The translations under genes were made by a program, and so were the position numbers. From assembly GCA_964600285.1 (NCBI GenBank), contig CAZRIZ010000010.1, positions 1 through 29,217 on the forward strand: a stretch of DNA of 29,217 nt, in the 5' to 3' direction. The notes below the pieces were generated by a model. That model did not search any database, had not been told where the DNA came from, and saw only the letters and a program-made list of their open reading frames with translations. Numbering within the stretch: position 1 is the first letter of the stretch; each line of letters starts with the position of its first letter. This DNA is from CAZRIZ01 sp964600285 (GTDB lineage Bacteria; Patescibacteriota; Saccharimonadia; Saccharimonadales; Saccharimonadaceae). Below, piece by piece: positions 14,704 through 23,145 of this stretch.

Positions 14704-15804
14704 CTATTTAGCTTGGGATAGAGCGGCCCACTCTAAATAATGCTTCGAAAAACCGTCAATCTCCCCATCTAAGACTTGGTTAACATCAGTTTCTTCGTAT
14801 TTCGTCCTCGTGTCTTTAACCAGCGTGTATGGATGCATTACATAATTACGGATTTGCGCACCCCAACTGGCCGACTCAGTGGCGCGTAATTCGTTTATAC
14901 TCTCAGCGTGCTGCTCGAGCTGTAGTTGCACTAATCTAGAGCGCAATATCTTCATCGCTCGCTCTTTATTTTGCAGTTGAGAACGCTCATTTTGAATAGC
15001 CACCACAATTCCTGTTGGTAGATGGGTTATCCTTACAGCTGAGTCAGTCGTATTTACGCTTTGTCCACCGTGCCCACCAGCATGATAGACATCAATTTTT
15101 AAGTCCTTGTCATTAATCTGAACCTCTTCTGGTACGCTAATTTCTGGCAAAATTTCCACGAGAGCAAAACTGGTTTGACGTAGATGATCGGCATTATATG
15201 GGCTCAACCGAACCAGTCTATGCACGCCATGTTCACCTCGCAGACGACCGTAAGCGTGAACACCACTTATAGAGTAAGTAGCGCTCTTTATACCGGCCTC
15301 CTCACCCACGTTGCGTTCAATCAGATCCATCGATAAGCCCGACCGCTCTACCCACCTTTGATACATCCGCTCCAACATCTCAGCCCAGTCTTGTGCCTCC
15401 GTTCCCCCTACTCCAGCGCTAATCTTGAGGATTACACCATGGCTATCATACTTACCATTAAACAATAGGTCTGTTTTTAATTTTTCGTAATCCCTTTCTA
15501 GGGCAGTGATTTGACTATCAAACTCCTCTTCGAGAGATTCCTCTGCCATTTCTTCTAGAAGCGCTAATATGTCGTTGGCCTGTGTTTGTAAGACTTGCCA
15601 AGGAGCAACCTGTGCACGCAAAACGTTGGCTTTTTTGATTATTTCCTGAGCATAATTCACGTCACTCCAAACTACTCCGTCGGCAATTTGTCGATCAAAG
15701 TCTTCTAGTTTACGAACCTGACCCTTCAGATCAAGTTGCAACACGGCTCGGTCTACCTCTGCTCGCAAATTTTTAGCTCGTTCAGTTAATAGTCGGATAC
15801 TCAT
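14704..15804 (-). CDS. prfB: Peptide chain release factor 2 (RF2)
   Basis: Terminates translation at UGA and UAA. 366 residues, full length. The codon-recognition tripeptide is SPY (201-203) where SPF is typical; the catalytic GGQ is at 246-248 in GGHGGQSVN. The frame is continuous from the ATG, with no in-frame UGA near codon 26, so the autoregulatory +1 frameshift known from E. coli and many other bacteria is absent. It starts 3 bp after murD with no Shine-Dalgarno, so it is probably translated by coupling. Its presence together with TGA-ended genes shows that UGA is a stop in this organism. Confidence 0.96.
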   Translation of the reverse strand: MSIRLLTERAKNLRAEVDRAVLQLDLKGQVRKLEDFDRQIADGVVWSDVNYAQEIIKKANVLRAQVAPWQVLQTQANDILALLEEMAEESLEEEFDSQITALERDYEKLKTDLLFNGKYDSHGVILKISAGVGGTEAQDWAEMLERMYQRWVERSGLSMDLIERNVGEEAGIKSATYSISGVHAYGRLRGEHGVHRLVRLSPYNADHLRQTSFALVEILPEISVPEEVQINDKDLKIDVYHAGGHGGQSVNTTDSAVRITHLPTGIVVAIQNERSQLQNKERAMKILRSRLVQLQLEQHAESINELRATESASWGAQIRNYVMHPYTLVKDTRTKYEETDVNQVLDGEIDGFSKHYLEWAALSQAK

Positions 15805-15807
15805 CTT

Positions 15808-16980
15808 TTAGTCAAAGTTCTCCACTAGATCTACAAACTGTGTGCCACGATCATTAACATTTTTNNNNNNNNNNNNNNNNNNNNNNNNNNNNNNNNNNNN
15901 NNNNNNNNNNNNNNNNNNNNNNNNNNNNNNNNNNNNNNNNNNNNNNNNNNNNNNNNNNNNNNNNCCCTTGTCGTGACCTCCAGCAATTAAAATCTTAGGC
16001 TGAGCCAGAGCTCTCAAAGCAACAATAGTGGCCGATGGTTGCGTAGAATAGTTGTCGTCATAATATTTCACTCCGTCTAACTCTCTTAGAAACTTTAACC
16101 GGTGCGGTAAACCATGAAAGTTGGACAAGCCCTTGGCAATGGCCGCATAGTCACTAGTTAACTGTAGCGCGACAGTTATAGCTGCGCAGGCATTTTCAAT
16201 ATTATGATCCCCAGGTATCGCTAATTTATCAACTGGGCAAATGATTTCGTTTTGAACACAAAAGTTATTCATATTGACATAGGCACCTCCATCGTCAGCT
16301 AGTCCGTAACGAATTTTTTTGGCATCGCTTAAGCAAGCTATGCCGGACGATATTTGACTTGTGGGGTGAAAAACAACTACATCGCTAGGTAGTTGTTGCA
16401 ACACCAGCCTACTCTTTGATTCAACATATTCATCCATATCACGGTGAATGTCTAAATGGTCGGGTTCGACGCGCAAGATTACAGCAATGTTGGGGCTATA
16501 CTTCATATCCCAAAGCTGAAAACTACTCAATTCATAAACTACAATATCACTGGACTTAATGTCATTAATGGCATTAAGTGCCGCCTCACCAATATTTCCA
16601 ACCAAGTGAACAGTCTTACCAGTGGCTCGCAAGATAGAGGTTATTAAGCTGCAAGTAGTCCCCTTGCCTTTTGTGCCGGTAACCCCAATAATGGGCGCTG
16701 GACAAGCTTTAAAAAATAAGTTAGTTACTGAAGTGACGTTGGCGTTCTTAGCAAAGCGCTTAGGAGAGATTGATGGAGTCCGAACAATAAGGTCGGCTTT
16801 GATACCAGAGAAATCGACATTGTCCCCCATTTTAATGTCTACATTACTAGGGAACTCTTGCTTTGATATTAAAGTTTGGTTATAAATTGTAAAGCTAGCT
16901 TCTGGGTACTTATCTTTTAAGTATCTGTAAGCACTCCTACCCTCTAGACCAAATCCAGCCAGAGCAATAGTTTTAACCAT
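15808..16980 (-). CDS. murD: UDP-N-acetylmuramoylalanine--D-glutamate ligase (MurD), interrupted by an assembly gap
   Basis: Adds D-Glu to UDP-MurNAc-L-Ala in peptidoglycan synthesis. Visible: N-terminal nucleotide-fold IALAGFGLEGRSAYRYL, ATP loop GVTGTKGKGTTCSLI, the middle-domain VVYELSSFQLWD and RVEPDHLDIH, and the C-terminal domain start IAGGHDK before the gap. After the gap the 18 residues KNVNDRGTQFVDLVENFD match the MurD end ('F.n...RG..F..lv') in the same frame. The N run is an arbitrary length. I chose the ATG at 16980 (GAGAGG six bases upstream, 8-bp overlap with the M16 gene) over a TTG at 17019. Confidence 0.93.
   Translation of the reverse strand: MVKTIALAGFGLEGRSAYRYLKDKYPEASFTIYNQTLISKQEFPSNVDIKMGDNVDFSGIKADLIVRTPSISPKRFAKNANVTSVTNLFFKACPAPIIGVTGTKGKGTTCSLITSILRATGKTVHLVGNIGEAALNAINDIKSSDIVVYELSSFQLWDMKYSPNIAVILRVEPDHLDIHRDMDEYVESKSRLVLQQLPSDVVVFHPTSQISSGIACLSDAKKIRYGLADDGGAYVNMNNFCVQNEIICPVDKLAIPGDHNIENACAAITVALQLTSDYAAIAKGLSNFHGLPHRLKFLRELDGVKYYDDNYSTQPSATIVALRALAQPKILIAGGHDKXXXXXXXXXXXXXXXXXXXXXXXXXXXXXXXXXXKNVNDRGTQFVDLVENFD
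15865..15964. other. Assembly gap (100 N) in murD
   Basis: Exactly 100 N, the usual placeholder for a gap of unknown size. In E. coli MurD about 70 residues separate the GGDGK-like motif from the final F-N-x-x-x-RG element, against 34 codons here, so the real gap is probably about 200 bp. The missing part should hold the LSPACAS-type motif. Confidence 0.95.
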
Positions 16981-18256
16981 ACAAGACCTCTCTAAACTTC
17001 TCGTTATTTCGCCTGACAAATCGGTTTGTTACATTTCCTACCACACCAAAGACCCAATGACCGTTATTTAAAAACTCTCTAAGAAGACGGTTTATTTGAC
17101 GTTTTGAAACAGCCTGTAAAGCTTCTGGGATCTGCTTGTAGTTAACAATTTGGTCAGATCTAAAATATTCTGACGCATAAAAAGCACTGACCGCGCCAAC
17201 CGTTTGCAGGCTCATCTGGTAAGCGCCTAGACGATATGACTCAGTATTAGCAATTTCCTCGTCTGTCACACCTTTATCGGCCGCGGTTTTCAGTTCATCA
17301 ACTATCAAATCAACTAAATCGTCGGCCATTTCAGGCAAGACCTTACCATTAAACTCCCAGCTAGTGTCATACAGACTCATTGTTGCCCCAGAGCTTAAGC
17401 CATAAGTCAGACCACGTTCACGAGCTTTACCAAAAATCCTCGAATAAAGAGTCCCTGTCAGGATATGATTAAGTGCTTTTAGGCAATGTTGTTCTGGCTG
17501 ACTTAGTACTCTTGGCAGCGATATGGTCAGTCCGTAAGTTAGACTCTTAGAGTCGCTACGACCAACCACAACCGGCTTACTTGTCTCAAAAGAGTCAAAT
17601 GGGACTTCAAGTCGCTCACCAGCTGGTAAATCCCATGATTCTAGAACCTTCTTTATCTGGTTTCTGCGACCAGTAATCTTACCCGCAATAATAAAACGCA
17701 AATTCCTATTAGTGTGAGTCCTCTTATGATGCTCGATAACATCGTCAAGAGTAACGTTATTAATCGTCTTAATTTGGTCTTCCATTGTCATGGTTTTTCC
17801 ACCGAGAGCACGCTCCATTCTAGGCCAAAGCAGGACTTCGTCTCTAGATAGCATCCCCGAAAGCTCATTATGGATATTGCCTTTCTCGGCGTCGAGCTGA
17901 TCTTGTAAAAATAACGGGTGGCAAATAGCTAATTGTTGCAATTTTAATATTCTTTCCCATTCAAAGTCGGCACAAGTAGCGACATACCCCATAGAGAAGT
18001 CTGACGTATAGGCGTTGTGATAGGCACCGTTCTTAGAAAATTCGCTCGTAAACTCCCTTTCGTTAGCAAAATCACGGTTTGCACCAAAAGACAGGTGCTC
18101 CATAATATGCGCCGCCTGATATATTTTGCGTGAACGAGTCATGCGATGACCAGCTCGAAACTGAAACTCAAAATCCATTACCGTAGCGTCTGGGACATCA
18201 ATCAGTAAACCTCTGGCGCCATTCTTTAAAACAACTTCAGAAACTCGATGCTTCAT
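16973..18256 (-). CDS. M16-family zinc peptidase (pitrilysin-like)
   Basis: 427 residues, one-chain M16B-type peptidase with two homologous halves. The zinc site is complete: H50-I-M-E53-H54 (the inverted HxxEH motif) and E131, exactly 77 residues after H54 as in active M16 enzymes. The second half has the typical YSRIFGKARERGLTYGLSSG substrate-binding pattern. Cytoplasmic by sequence (no signal). It lies between secA (9 bp upstream, with AAGGG six bases before its ATG) and murD (8-bp overlap), so it is probably cotranscribed with them. Its substrate is unknown. Confidence 0.9.
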   Translation of the reverse strand: MKHRVSEVVLKNGARGLLIDVPDATVMDFEFQFRAGHRMTRSRKIYQAAHIMEHLSFGANRDFANEREFTSEFSKNGAYHNAYTSDFSMGYVATCADFEWERILKLQQLAICHPLFLQDQLDAEKGNIHNELSGMLSRDEVLLWPRMERALGGKTMTMEDQIKTINNVTLDDVIEHHKRTHTNRNLRFIIAGKITGRRNQIKKVLESWDLPAGERLEVPFDSFETSKPVVVGRSDSKSLTYGLTISLPRVLSQPEQHCLKALNHILTGTLYSRIFGKARERGLTYGLSSGATMSLYDTSWEFNGKVLPEMADDLVDLIVDELKTAADKGVTDEEIANTESYRLGAYQMSLQTVGAVSAFYASEYFRSDQIVNYKQIPEALQAVSKRQINRLLREFLNNGHWVFGVVGNVTNRFVRRNNEKFREVLYG

Positions 18257-18265
18257 CGATATCCC

Positions 18266-20914
18266 TTACCGGCGACCTTTTTTGCGATTCTGACGTTTGG
18301 ATTTTTTCTGACGTCGAATCGTTTTATTTCCACCTTTTTTATTGTTAAGAGAAGCCTTGTCTTTGGTTGTAGATTTTTTGAAATCATCATCGCGGTTCTT
18401 TTCCCCACTCGAAACTTCATTTACGCCTTTAGTAATCGCCCCACTAGCAGCATCAGTTAATTCAGTTTCGTATTTCTCATCAGTTAAGCTTGGTGTGACT
18501 TGTTGTTTGGTTAGATTTAATATAACGCTTAAGACCTCATCTCGCAGGTTAATCTGCAACCCACTAAATAGCTTTTGTGATTCAGAACGATATTCTACTA
18601 GAGGATCTCGCTGACCAATACTTCTCCAATGGATGCCTTCACGTAAATATTGCATATTTTCGAGATGTTGCATCCATAGGGTATCCAGAACTTGAAGATA
18701 GACTTCACGCTCAACTTTTCGGATAATGTCTGCGCCAATTTCTTTTTCTTTGCGGTCATACGCTTTAGAAATTAACTCTTGAGCCGACTTAGTCCTATCA
18801 GCGTCTTTACTAATCTTCCCTATTTTTTCAATCTCAGCCAAACTTATAGACTGACTAATATCTCTAAAATTATCTACAAAGTCTGGGTTTAGTTTGGACG
18901 GCATCAGTGTCAACTCATGAGCTTTTTCATTGATTAATCGACTAATTTCTGGCTTGATATCATCGCCCTCTAGAATCTTACGCCTAATGCCATACACCAC
19001 ACGTCGATGACGATTTATAACATTGTCGTATTGCACGACATTTTTGCGAGTGTCAAAGTTAAAGCCTTCAACTCGTGCCTGTGCCATTTCAATCGTTTTA
19101 GCAACCGCCGAGTGTTGAATCGGGGTTTCTTCATCGACTCCAAGCTTATCCATCAAACCAGCAATACGCTCACCCTGAAAGATCCTCATTAGATCGTCTT
19201 GAGCCGACACAAAGAACTGGGTCTCCCCCGGATCGCCCTGACGACCACCACGACCACGTAACTGATTGTCAATTCGACGAGATTCGTGACGCTCAGAACC
19301 GATGACGACCAATCCGCCCGATTCCCTCACACCATCGCCCAAGACAATATCCGTACCACGACCGGCCATGTTGGTAGCTAAGGTAATTGCACCCTTCTGA
19401 CCAGCCTTGGCAACAATCGCCGCTTCTCGCTCATTGTTCTTAGCGTTAAGAAGCTCATATTCTAAGCCAGCCTTGTCAAGGTAGCTTGCTAATAATTCGT
19501 TATTAGCGATTGAACCTGACCCCACTAAGACTGGGCGACCAGCCTTATGATGCTCTTTTATTTTTTCTACAATCGCACGGTACTTACCATCTTCTGTTTT
19601 ATAAATTAGGTCAACATGGTCTTCACGGATCAGCGGCTTATTGGACGGAATTTCAATCACGTCTAGACCATAAACCTGTTGAAACTCTTCTGCTTCTGTC
19701 AGGGCCGTTCCAGTCATGCCAGACAGCTTGTCATACAGACGGAAGTAATTCTGAAACGAAATAGTGGCTAAGGTCATACTCTCTTGTAAGACTTTTACAC
19801 CCTCTTTAGCTTCAATGGCCTGGTGCAAGCCTTCGTTGTAGCGTCGGCCTTGCATCAAACGTCCAGTATGTTCATCAACGATAATGACTTCTCCACCAGT
19901 AGTGACAACGTAATCTCGATCTCGCTTGAATAGTGTCTCAGCCCGCAAAGCTTGATTCATGTGATAGATTAACCGAACGTTGTTTGGACTATAAAGGTTA
20001 TTAATACCTAAGATACCCTCAACTTTTGCCACGCCCTTATCAGTCAGCGCTACACTACGGTGCTTTTCGTCTAGTTCGTAATCCTCGTTAGATAGCTGTG
20101 CAGCTACGCGCGAAAACTGTCGATAGCTATCAGGGTTCTCAGCCGCTGGAGCGGAAATAATAAGAGGTGTCCTAGCTTCATCAATTAGAATCGAGTCAAC
20201 TTCATCGACAATAGCAAAATTAAGCTTACGCTGTCTCAGAAGCTCGATGTCGTTGACCATGTTATCACGCAAATAATCAAAACCGAATTCGTTATTCGTT
20301 CCATAAGTAACATCGGCCTCGTAAGCTTCTTTACGGGTGCACGGCTTTAGGGGCTTCATTCTCGGGTCGTCATGCTTGTCGCTGGAATAATTTGGATCAT
20401 AAATAAAAGAGGCCTCGTTTATAATTACACCAATGGTCAGCCCTAAGAAGTCATAAACCTTTCCCATCCAGCCAGCATCACGCTGAGCCAAATAGTCATT
20501 AACCGTAACTAAGTGGGCACCCTTGCCCGCCAAAGAGTTTAAATAGACCGGCATAGTTGCAACTAAAGTTTTGCCCTCACCGGTTTTCATCTCGGCTACA
20601 CTACCTTGATGCAATACCATACCACCAATCAACTGAACGTCAAACGGTCGCATACCGAGTGTGCGCTGTGACGCCTCTCTAACAACAGCAAAGGCATCAG
20701 GCAAAATAGTGTCTAGTGTGACGTTCTTTTTACTTAATTTTTTACGCAAAATGTCAGTCTGCTTCTTAAGATCAGAGTCGCTCATCTTGGCATATTTATC
20801 CGCCAAATCATTAATCTGCTTAACTTTCAGATTAAGTTGCTTCATCTCACGTTTCTGTGGATCACCAAAAATCTTATTTAGAACCTTATTTAGAACATTA
20901 TTTTTACTAGCCAT
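18266..20914 (-). CDS. secA: Preprotein translocase ATPase SecA
   Basis: Motor that drives preproteins through SecYEG. 882 residues from ATG 20914; a TTG at 20938 would add 8 residues. An SD-like AGGG is 5 nt before the ATG. Walker A is TGEGKT (about 111-116), DEAD-type motif VDEVDSIL, helicase motif AGRGTDI, and the preprotein-crosslinking and scaffold regions (SGMTGTALTEAEEF; WMQHLENMQYLREGIHWR). The tail is a long Lys/Arg-rich stretch (ending KKSKRQNRKKGRR) and lacks the Cys-rich zinc motif that binds SecB. Upstream there is a leader of about 90 nt with a hairpin. It leads the secA - M16 - murD - prfB block. Confidence 0.97.
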   Translation of the reverse strand: MASKNNVLNKVLNKIFGDPQKREMKQLNLKVKQINDLADKYAKMSDSDLKKQTDILRKKLSKKNVTLDTILPDAFAVVREASQRTLGMRPFDVQLIGGMVLHQGSVAEMKTGEGKTLVATMPVYLNSLAGKGAHLVTVNDYLAQRDAGWMGKVYDFLGLTIGVIINEASFIYDPNYSSDKHDDPRMKPLKPCTRKEAYEADVTYGTNNEFGFDYLRDNMVNDIELLRQRKLNFAIVDEVDSILIDEARTPLIISAPAAENPDSYRQFSRVAAQLSNEDYELDEKHRSVALTDKGVAKVEGILGINNLYSPNNVRLIYHMNQALRAETLFKRDRDYVVTTGGEVIIVDEHTGRLMQGRRYNEGLHQAIEAKEGVKVLQESMTLATISFQNYFRLYDKLSGMTGTALTEAEEFQQVYGLDVIEIPSNKPLIREDHVDLIYKTEDGKYRAIVEKIKEHHKAGRPVLVGSGSIANNELLASYLDKAGLEYELLNAKNNEREAAIVAKAGQKGAITLATNMAGRGTDIVLGDGVRESGGLVVIGSERHESRRIDNQLRGRGGRQGDPGETQFFVSAQDDLMRIFQGERIAGLMDKLGVDEETPIQHSAVAKTIEMAQARVEGFNFDTRKNVVQYDNVINRHRRVVYGIRRKILEGDDIKPEISRLINEKAHELTLMPSKLNPDFVDNFRDISQSISLAEIEKIGKISKDADRTKSAQELISKAYDRKEKEIGADIIRKVEREVYLQVLDTLWMQHLENMQYLREGIHWRSIGQRDPLVEYRSESQKLFSGLQINLRDEVLSVILNLTKQQVTPSLTDEKYETELTDAASGAITKGVNEVSSGEKNRDDDFKKSTTKDKASLNNKKGGNKTIRRQKKSKRQNRKKGRR

Positions 20915-20982
20915 TAGCACCCTAACCTCTCTCGTCAAAATCTGATAAAATTTTATAAAACACTTGAAATTGCGTCTCCCCT

Positions 20983-21001
20983 GCGAAAATCCTCTTTTCG
21001 C
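20983..21001 (-). promoter_or_regulatory. Hairpin in the secA leader
   Basis: Minus-strand GCGAAAA-GAGGA-TTTTCGC: a perfect 7-bp stem with a 5-nt purine loop that resembles a Shine-Dalgarno core. It is not followed by a T tract, so it is not a terminator. It lies about 70 nt before the secA ATG. A regulatory role is a guess. Confidence 0.4.
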
Positions 21002-21013
21002 TAAGTTAGACCA

Positions 21014-21019
21014 ATTATA
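21014..21019 (-). promoter_or_regulatory. -10 box of secA
   Basis: Minus-strand TATAAT between hpf and secA; no convincing -35. It predicts a leader of about 90 nt. Confidence 0.5.
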
Positions 21020-21056
21020 CTATATCTTCACTAACTAGTGTAGAGAAAAATGTCGA

Positions 21057-21440
21057 TTAGTGATCCGACCTATCACCAAACAAACGGTGTTTCAGCCCAA
21101 CAAATAGCTCGGTTTTATTGCCAAGCTGTGGCACAGTTTCAGTTTTATAGCGTCGAATCTGTGATAGCATTTTTGATTGCACAATATCTACGGCAGCCGC
21201 CATGTTGGTGGCGTTGCCGCTGGCTGTCAGAGTTTTACCAGGTAGATTTATGACTACAGAAGCCTCAAAACGGTCGTCACGCTTCTTTGATAGCTTCTCT
21301 AAGAAAACCTTTATGCTTACACTCTTAATAGCATGCCTGGGTATGTACTTATAGAGTCTCTTAATTTTCTTTTCTGTGTATTTTTTTATCTGTTCGTCAA
21401 GTTCATATTTTATAGTATTAATTTCTAAATCTTTAGACAT
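21057..21440 (-). CDS. hpf: Ribosome hibernation factor, HPF/YfiA family (short form)
   Basis: Binds the 30S decoding region and silences ribosomes in slow growth or stress. 127 residues, so it is the short type without the long-HPF dimerisation domain. Typical pattern: INTIKYELDEQIKKYTEKKIKRL at the start (shown only in part), beta strands SIKVFLEK and FEASVVINLPGKTLTASG, then the helix DMAAAVDIV-like NMAAAVDIVQSKMLSQIRRYK. Strong AAGGAG four bases before the ATG, and its own promoter. Confidence 0.9.
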   Translation of the reverse strand: MSKDLEINTIKYELDEQIKKYTEKKIKRLYKYIPRHAIKSVSIKVFLEKLSKKRDDRFEASVVINLPGKTLTASGNATNMAAAVDIVQSKMLSQIRRYKTETVPQLGNKTELFVGLKHRLFGDRSDH

Positions 21441-21475
21441 CTCTCTCCTTTTATGGTATCGTCTAGCACACCCTT

Positions 21476-21504
21476 ATTTTACTACTTTTTGCAAATAACG
21501 CCAA
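21476..21504 (-). promoter_or_regulatory. Promoter of hpf
   Basis: Minus-strand TTGGCG (21499-21504), 17-bp spacer, TAAAAT (21476-21481), giving a leader of about 28 nt that carries the AAGGAG ribosome site. Confidence 0.7.
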
Positions 21505-21535
21505 TCTAAAAGCTGGCTTGTCAGCATATTTTTAA

Positions 21536-22831
21536 TTAAATTATCTCGCGGTTTTGCATATACGGTCGTAGAACCTCTGGTATTACGACGTCACCGGTTT
21601 CAGTTTGAAAATTCTCTATAATGGCAACAAGTGGACGTTGCGAGAAAGCCGTAGCGTCGTTGGTGTGTACCAGCTCTACATCACTGTTAAGTCGCTTGAC
21701 TCGCGTAGCTAGGCGTCGCGCCTGATAATCGGTCATGTAGTCTGCTGTATGAGTTTCGCGGTATTTATCCTGACCTGGTAGCCAAACCTCTATATCAACC
21801 CCCCTAGCGTTTGGCTTGCCTATGTCAAAGGTACATTTCTGCAATACGCGGTATGGCAACTTCAATTGAGACATGAGATGCTCTTGAATAGCTATTAGCA
21901 ACAGGTGCTCGTCGCGACTAGTTTCCTTAGTAGTTAGGCTCTCCATTTCAAGCTTATCAAATTGATGCATTCGAATAATACCCTCCATATCCTTACCATA
22001 AGTTCCAGCCTCTTCACGGAAGCTTGTGGCGTAACCAAGGTAGCGAATTGGTAAGTCCTTTTCGTCTAAGATTTCATTCATGTGCATACTGCCTAGCACA
22101 TGCTCAGCACTGCCCTGCAACCAGAGCTCTTGGCCATCAATCTTATAGCGGTCCTCTCTTGGCTCCAGTCGATCCATGGCATCATAAACATCAGTTTTTA
22201 TCATCAATGGCGGGAAAACCAAGGTAAATGGCTTCGTAGAAACATTTAGACCGGCCTCTTTGGCTATCTTAGTAATAACGCCTTCGTCGGTTAATTGATC
22301 GGCACCCCATTGCATCATCGCCCAAGACAGACGCGCCATATCGCCTTTAACATAGGCAAATCGACTACCCGCCACTTTCGTTGCCCGTTCCTTATCTAGC
22401 CAGCCCTTTGCCTCAGCGATTTGAGCGTGATTCTTGGGGGCAAAGCCAAGTTTTGTCGGCTCTCCAACTGTTTTAGTAACAACACTAAGCTCTTCGCTCA
22501 ACCCAATTGGCACGTCATCGTCTGCAATATTAGGAATTTGCTTGATCAGCGACAGATACCTTGGCTCCAGCACCGCTAATTCCGCTTCTCTGGCGGTTAT
22601 CTCTGACTTTAGCTCCTTACCTCGAGCTAGATCATCGTCACTCGGCTTTGTATTCTTATTTCTTTCAGAAATTTGGTTTCGCTCTTGGCGTAACTTATCA
22701 ATCAACGTCTTGCTTTGACGAATCTTTTTATCTAACTCAAGCAAAGCCTCGACATCAACTTCAACTGCCTTGTTAGCAGAGTTTTGTTTAACAACAGCGG
22801 GATTATTACGAATAAATTCAATATCTAACAT
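21536..22831 (-). CDS. serS: Seryl-tRNA synthetase
   Basis: Charges tRNA-Ser. 431 residues, normal. N-terminal long coiled-coil arm (about 28-100: LDKKIRQSKTLIDKLRQERNQ and later helices) that grips the tRNA variable arm, followed by the class II core with motif 2 (TSFREEAGTYGKDMEGIIRMHQF in part) and motif 3 near the end (RPLVAIIENFQ...IPEVLRPYM). The Asn-Gly-Ser-Gly element before motif 3 is replaced by NDATAFSQR. ATG 22831 has AGAGG five bases upstream and a good promoter. Confidence 0.96.
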   Translation of the reverse strand: MLDIEFIRNNPAVVKQNSANKAVEVDVEALLELDKKIRQSKTLIDKLRQERNQISERNKNTKPSDDDLARGKELKSEITAREAELAVLEPRYLSLIKQIPNIADDDVPIGLSEELSVVTKTVGEPTKLGFAPKNHAQIAEAKGWLDKERATKVAGSRFAYVKGDMARLSWAMMQWGADQLTDEGVITKIAKEAGLNVSTKPFTLVFPPLMIKTDVYDAMDRLEPREDRYKIDGQELWLQGSAEHVLGSMHMNEILDEKDLPIRYLGYATSFREEAGTYGKDMEGIIRMHQFDKLEMESLTTKETSRDEHLLLIAIQEHLMSQLKLPYRVLQKCTFDIGKPNARGVDIEVWLPGQDKYRETHTADYMTDYQARRLATRVKRLNSDVELVHTNDATAFSQRPLVAIIENFQTETGDVVIPEVLRPYMQNREII

Positions 22832-22857
22832 TGGAACCTCTTTTCTTGATTAAGACT

Positions 22858-22886
22858 ATTGTAGCTTTTAGATCAATTATTCTCAA
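22858..22886 (-). promoter_or_regulatory. Promoter of serS
   Basis: Minus-strand TTGAGA (22881-22886), 17-bp spacer, TACAAT (22858-22863). The -35 overlaps the 3' end of the small membrane protein gene. Leader about 20 nt. Confidence 0.75.
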
Positions 22887-23145
22887 GTGGAGATAATTCA
22901 ACAATTTCCAACGGTACTTCTGTGTCGTCTATCAAGATTTTTGTTTTATCGTATGCTATAGCGCTACCCTGCTCAATATAATCGTCAGGCTTTACCACTT
23001 CATCTTGAGCTTTAACACGACTGGCTTTAGTATAAATCAAGCCCATTAAAATACCTGCTGATATTAGGGTTAAGCTAATAATCCAGATAAAGGTCGTGCT
23101 TACCCTAGGATGTGGTAAAGTTTTTTTGTCTTTAGAACTTGACAT
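22873..23145 (-). CDS. Small single-pass membrane protein, unknown function
   Basis: 90 residues from ATG 23145; the frame extends to a TTG at 23181. Layout: a basic cytoplasmic head (SSSKDKKTLPHPR), one transmembrane helix at about 16-40 (STTFIWIISLTLISAGILMG), then about 50 mostly acidic residues outside the cell. No family recognised. It overlaps the end of lysS by 14 bp and has no clear Shine-Dalgarno, so it is likely expressed with lysS. Confidence 0.6.
   Translation of the reverse strand: MSSSKDKKTLPHPRVSTTFIWIISLTLISAGILMGLIYTKASRVKAQDEVVKPDDYIEQGSAIAYDKTKILIDDTEVPLEIVELSPLENN

Noticed and set aside
14704..15804. Programmed frameshift in prfB
   Set aside because: The reading frame is continuous from the ATG and there is no in-frame TGA after a Shine-Dalgarno-like stretch near the start.
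20983..21001. Terminator for hpf
   Set aside because: The 7-bp hairpin is not followed by a T run on the minus strand (AGGGG follows) and it lies downstream of the secA -10 box, so it belongs to the secA leader.
21510..21530. Terminator hairpin after serS (GCTG...CAGC then TTTT on the minus strand)
   Set aside because: Only four base pairs with an A-C mismatch in the middle; too weak to call, and it overlaps the hpf promoter region.
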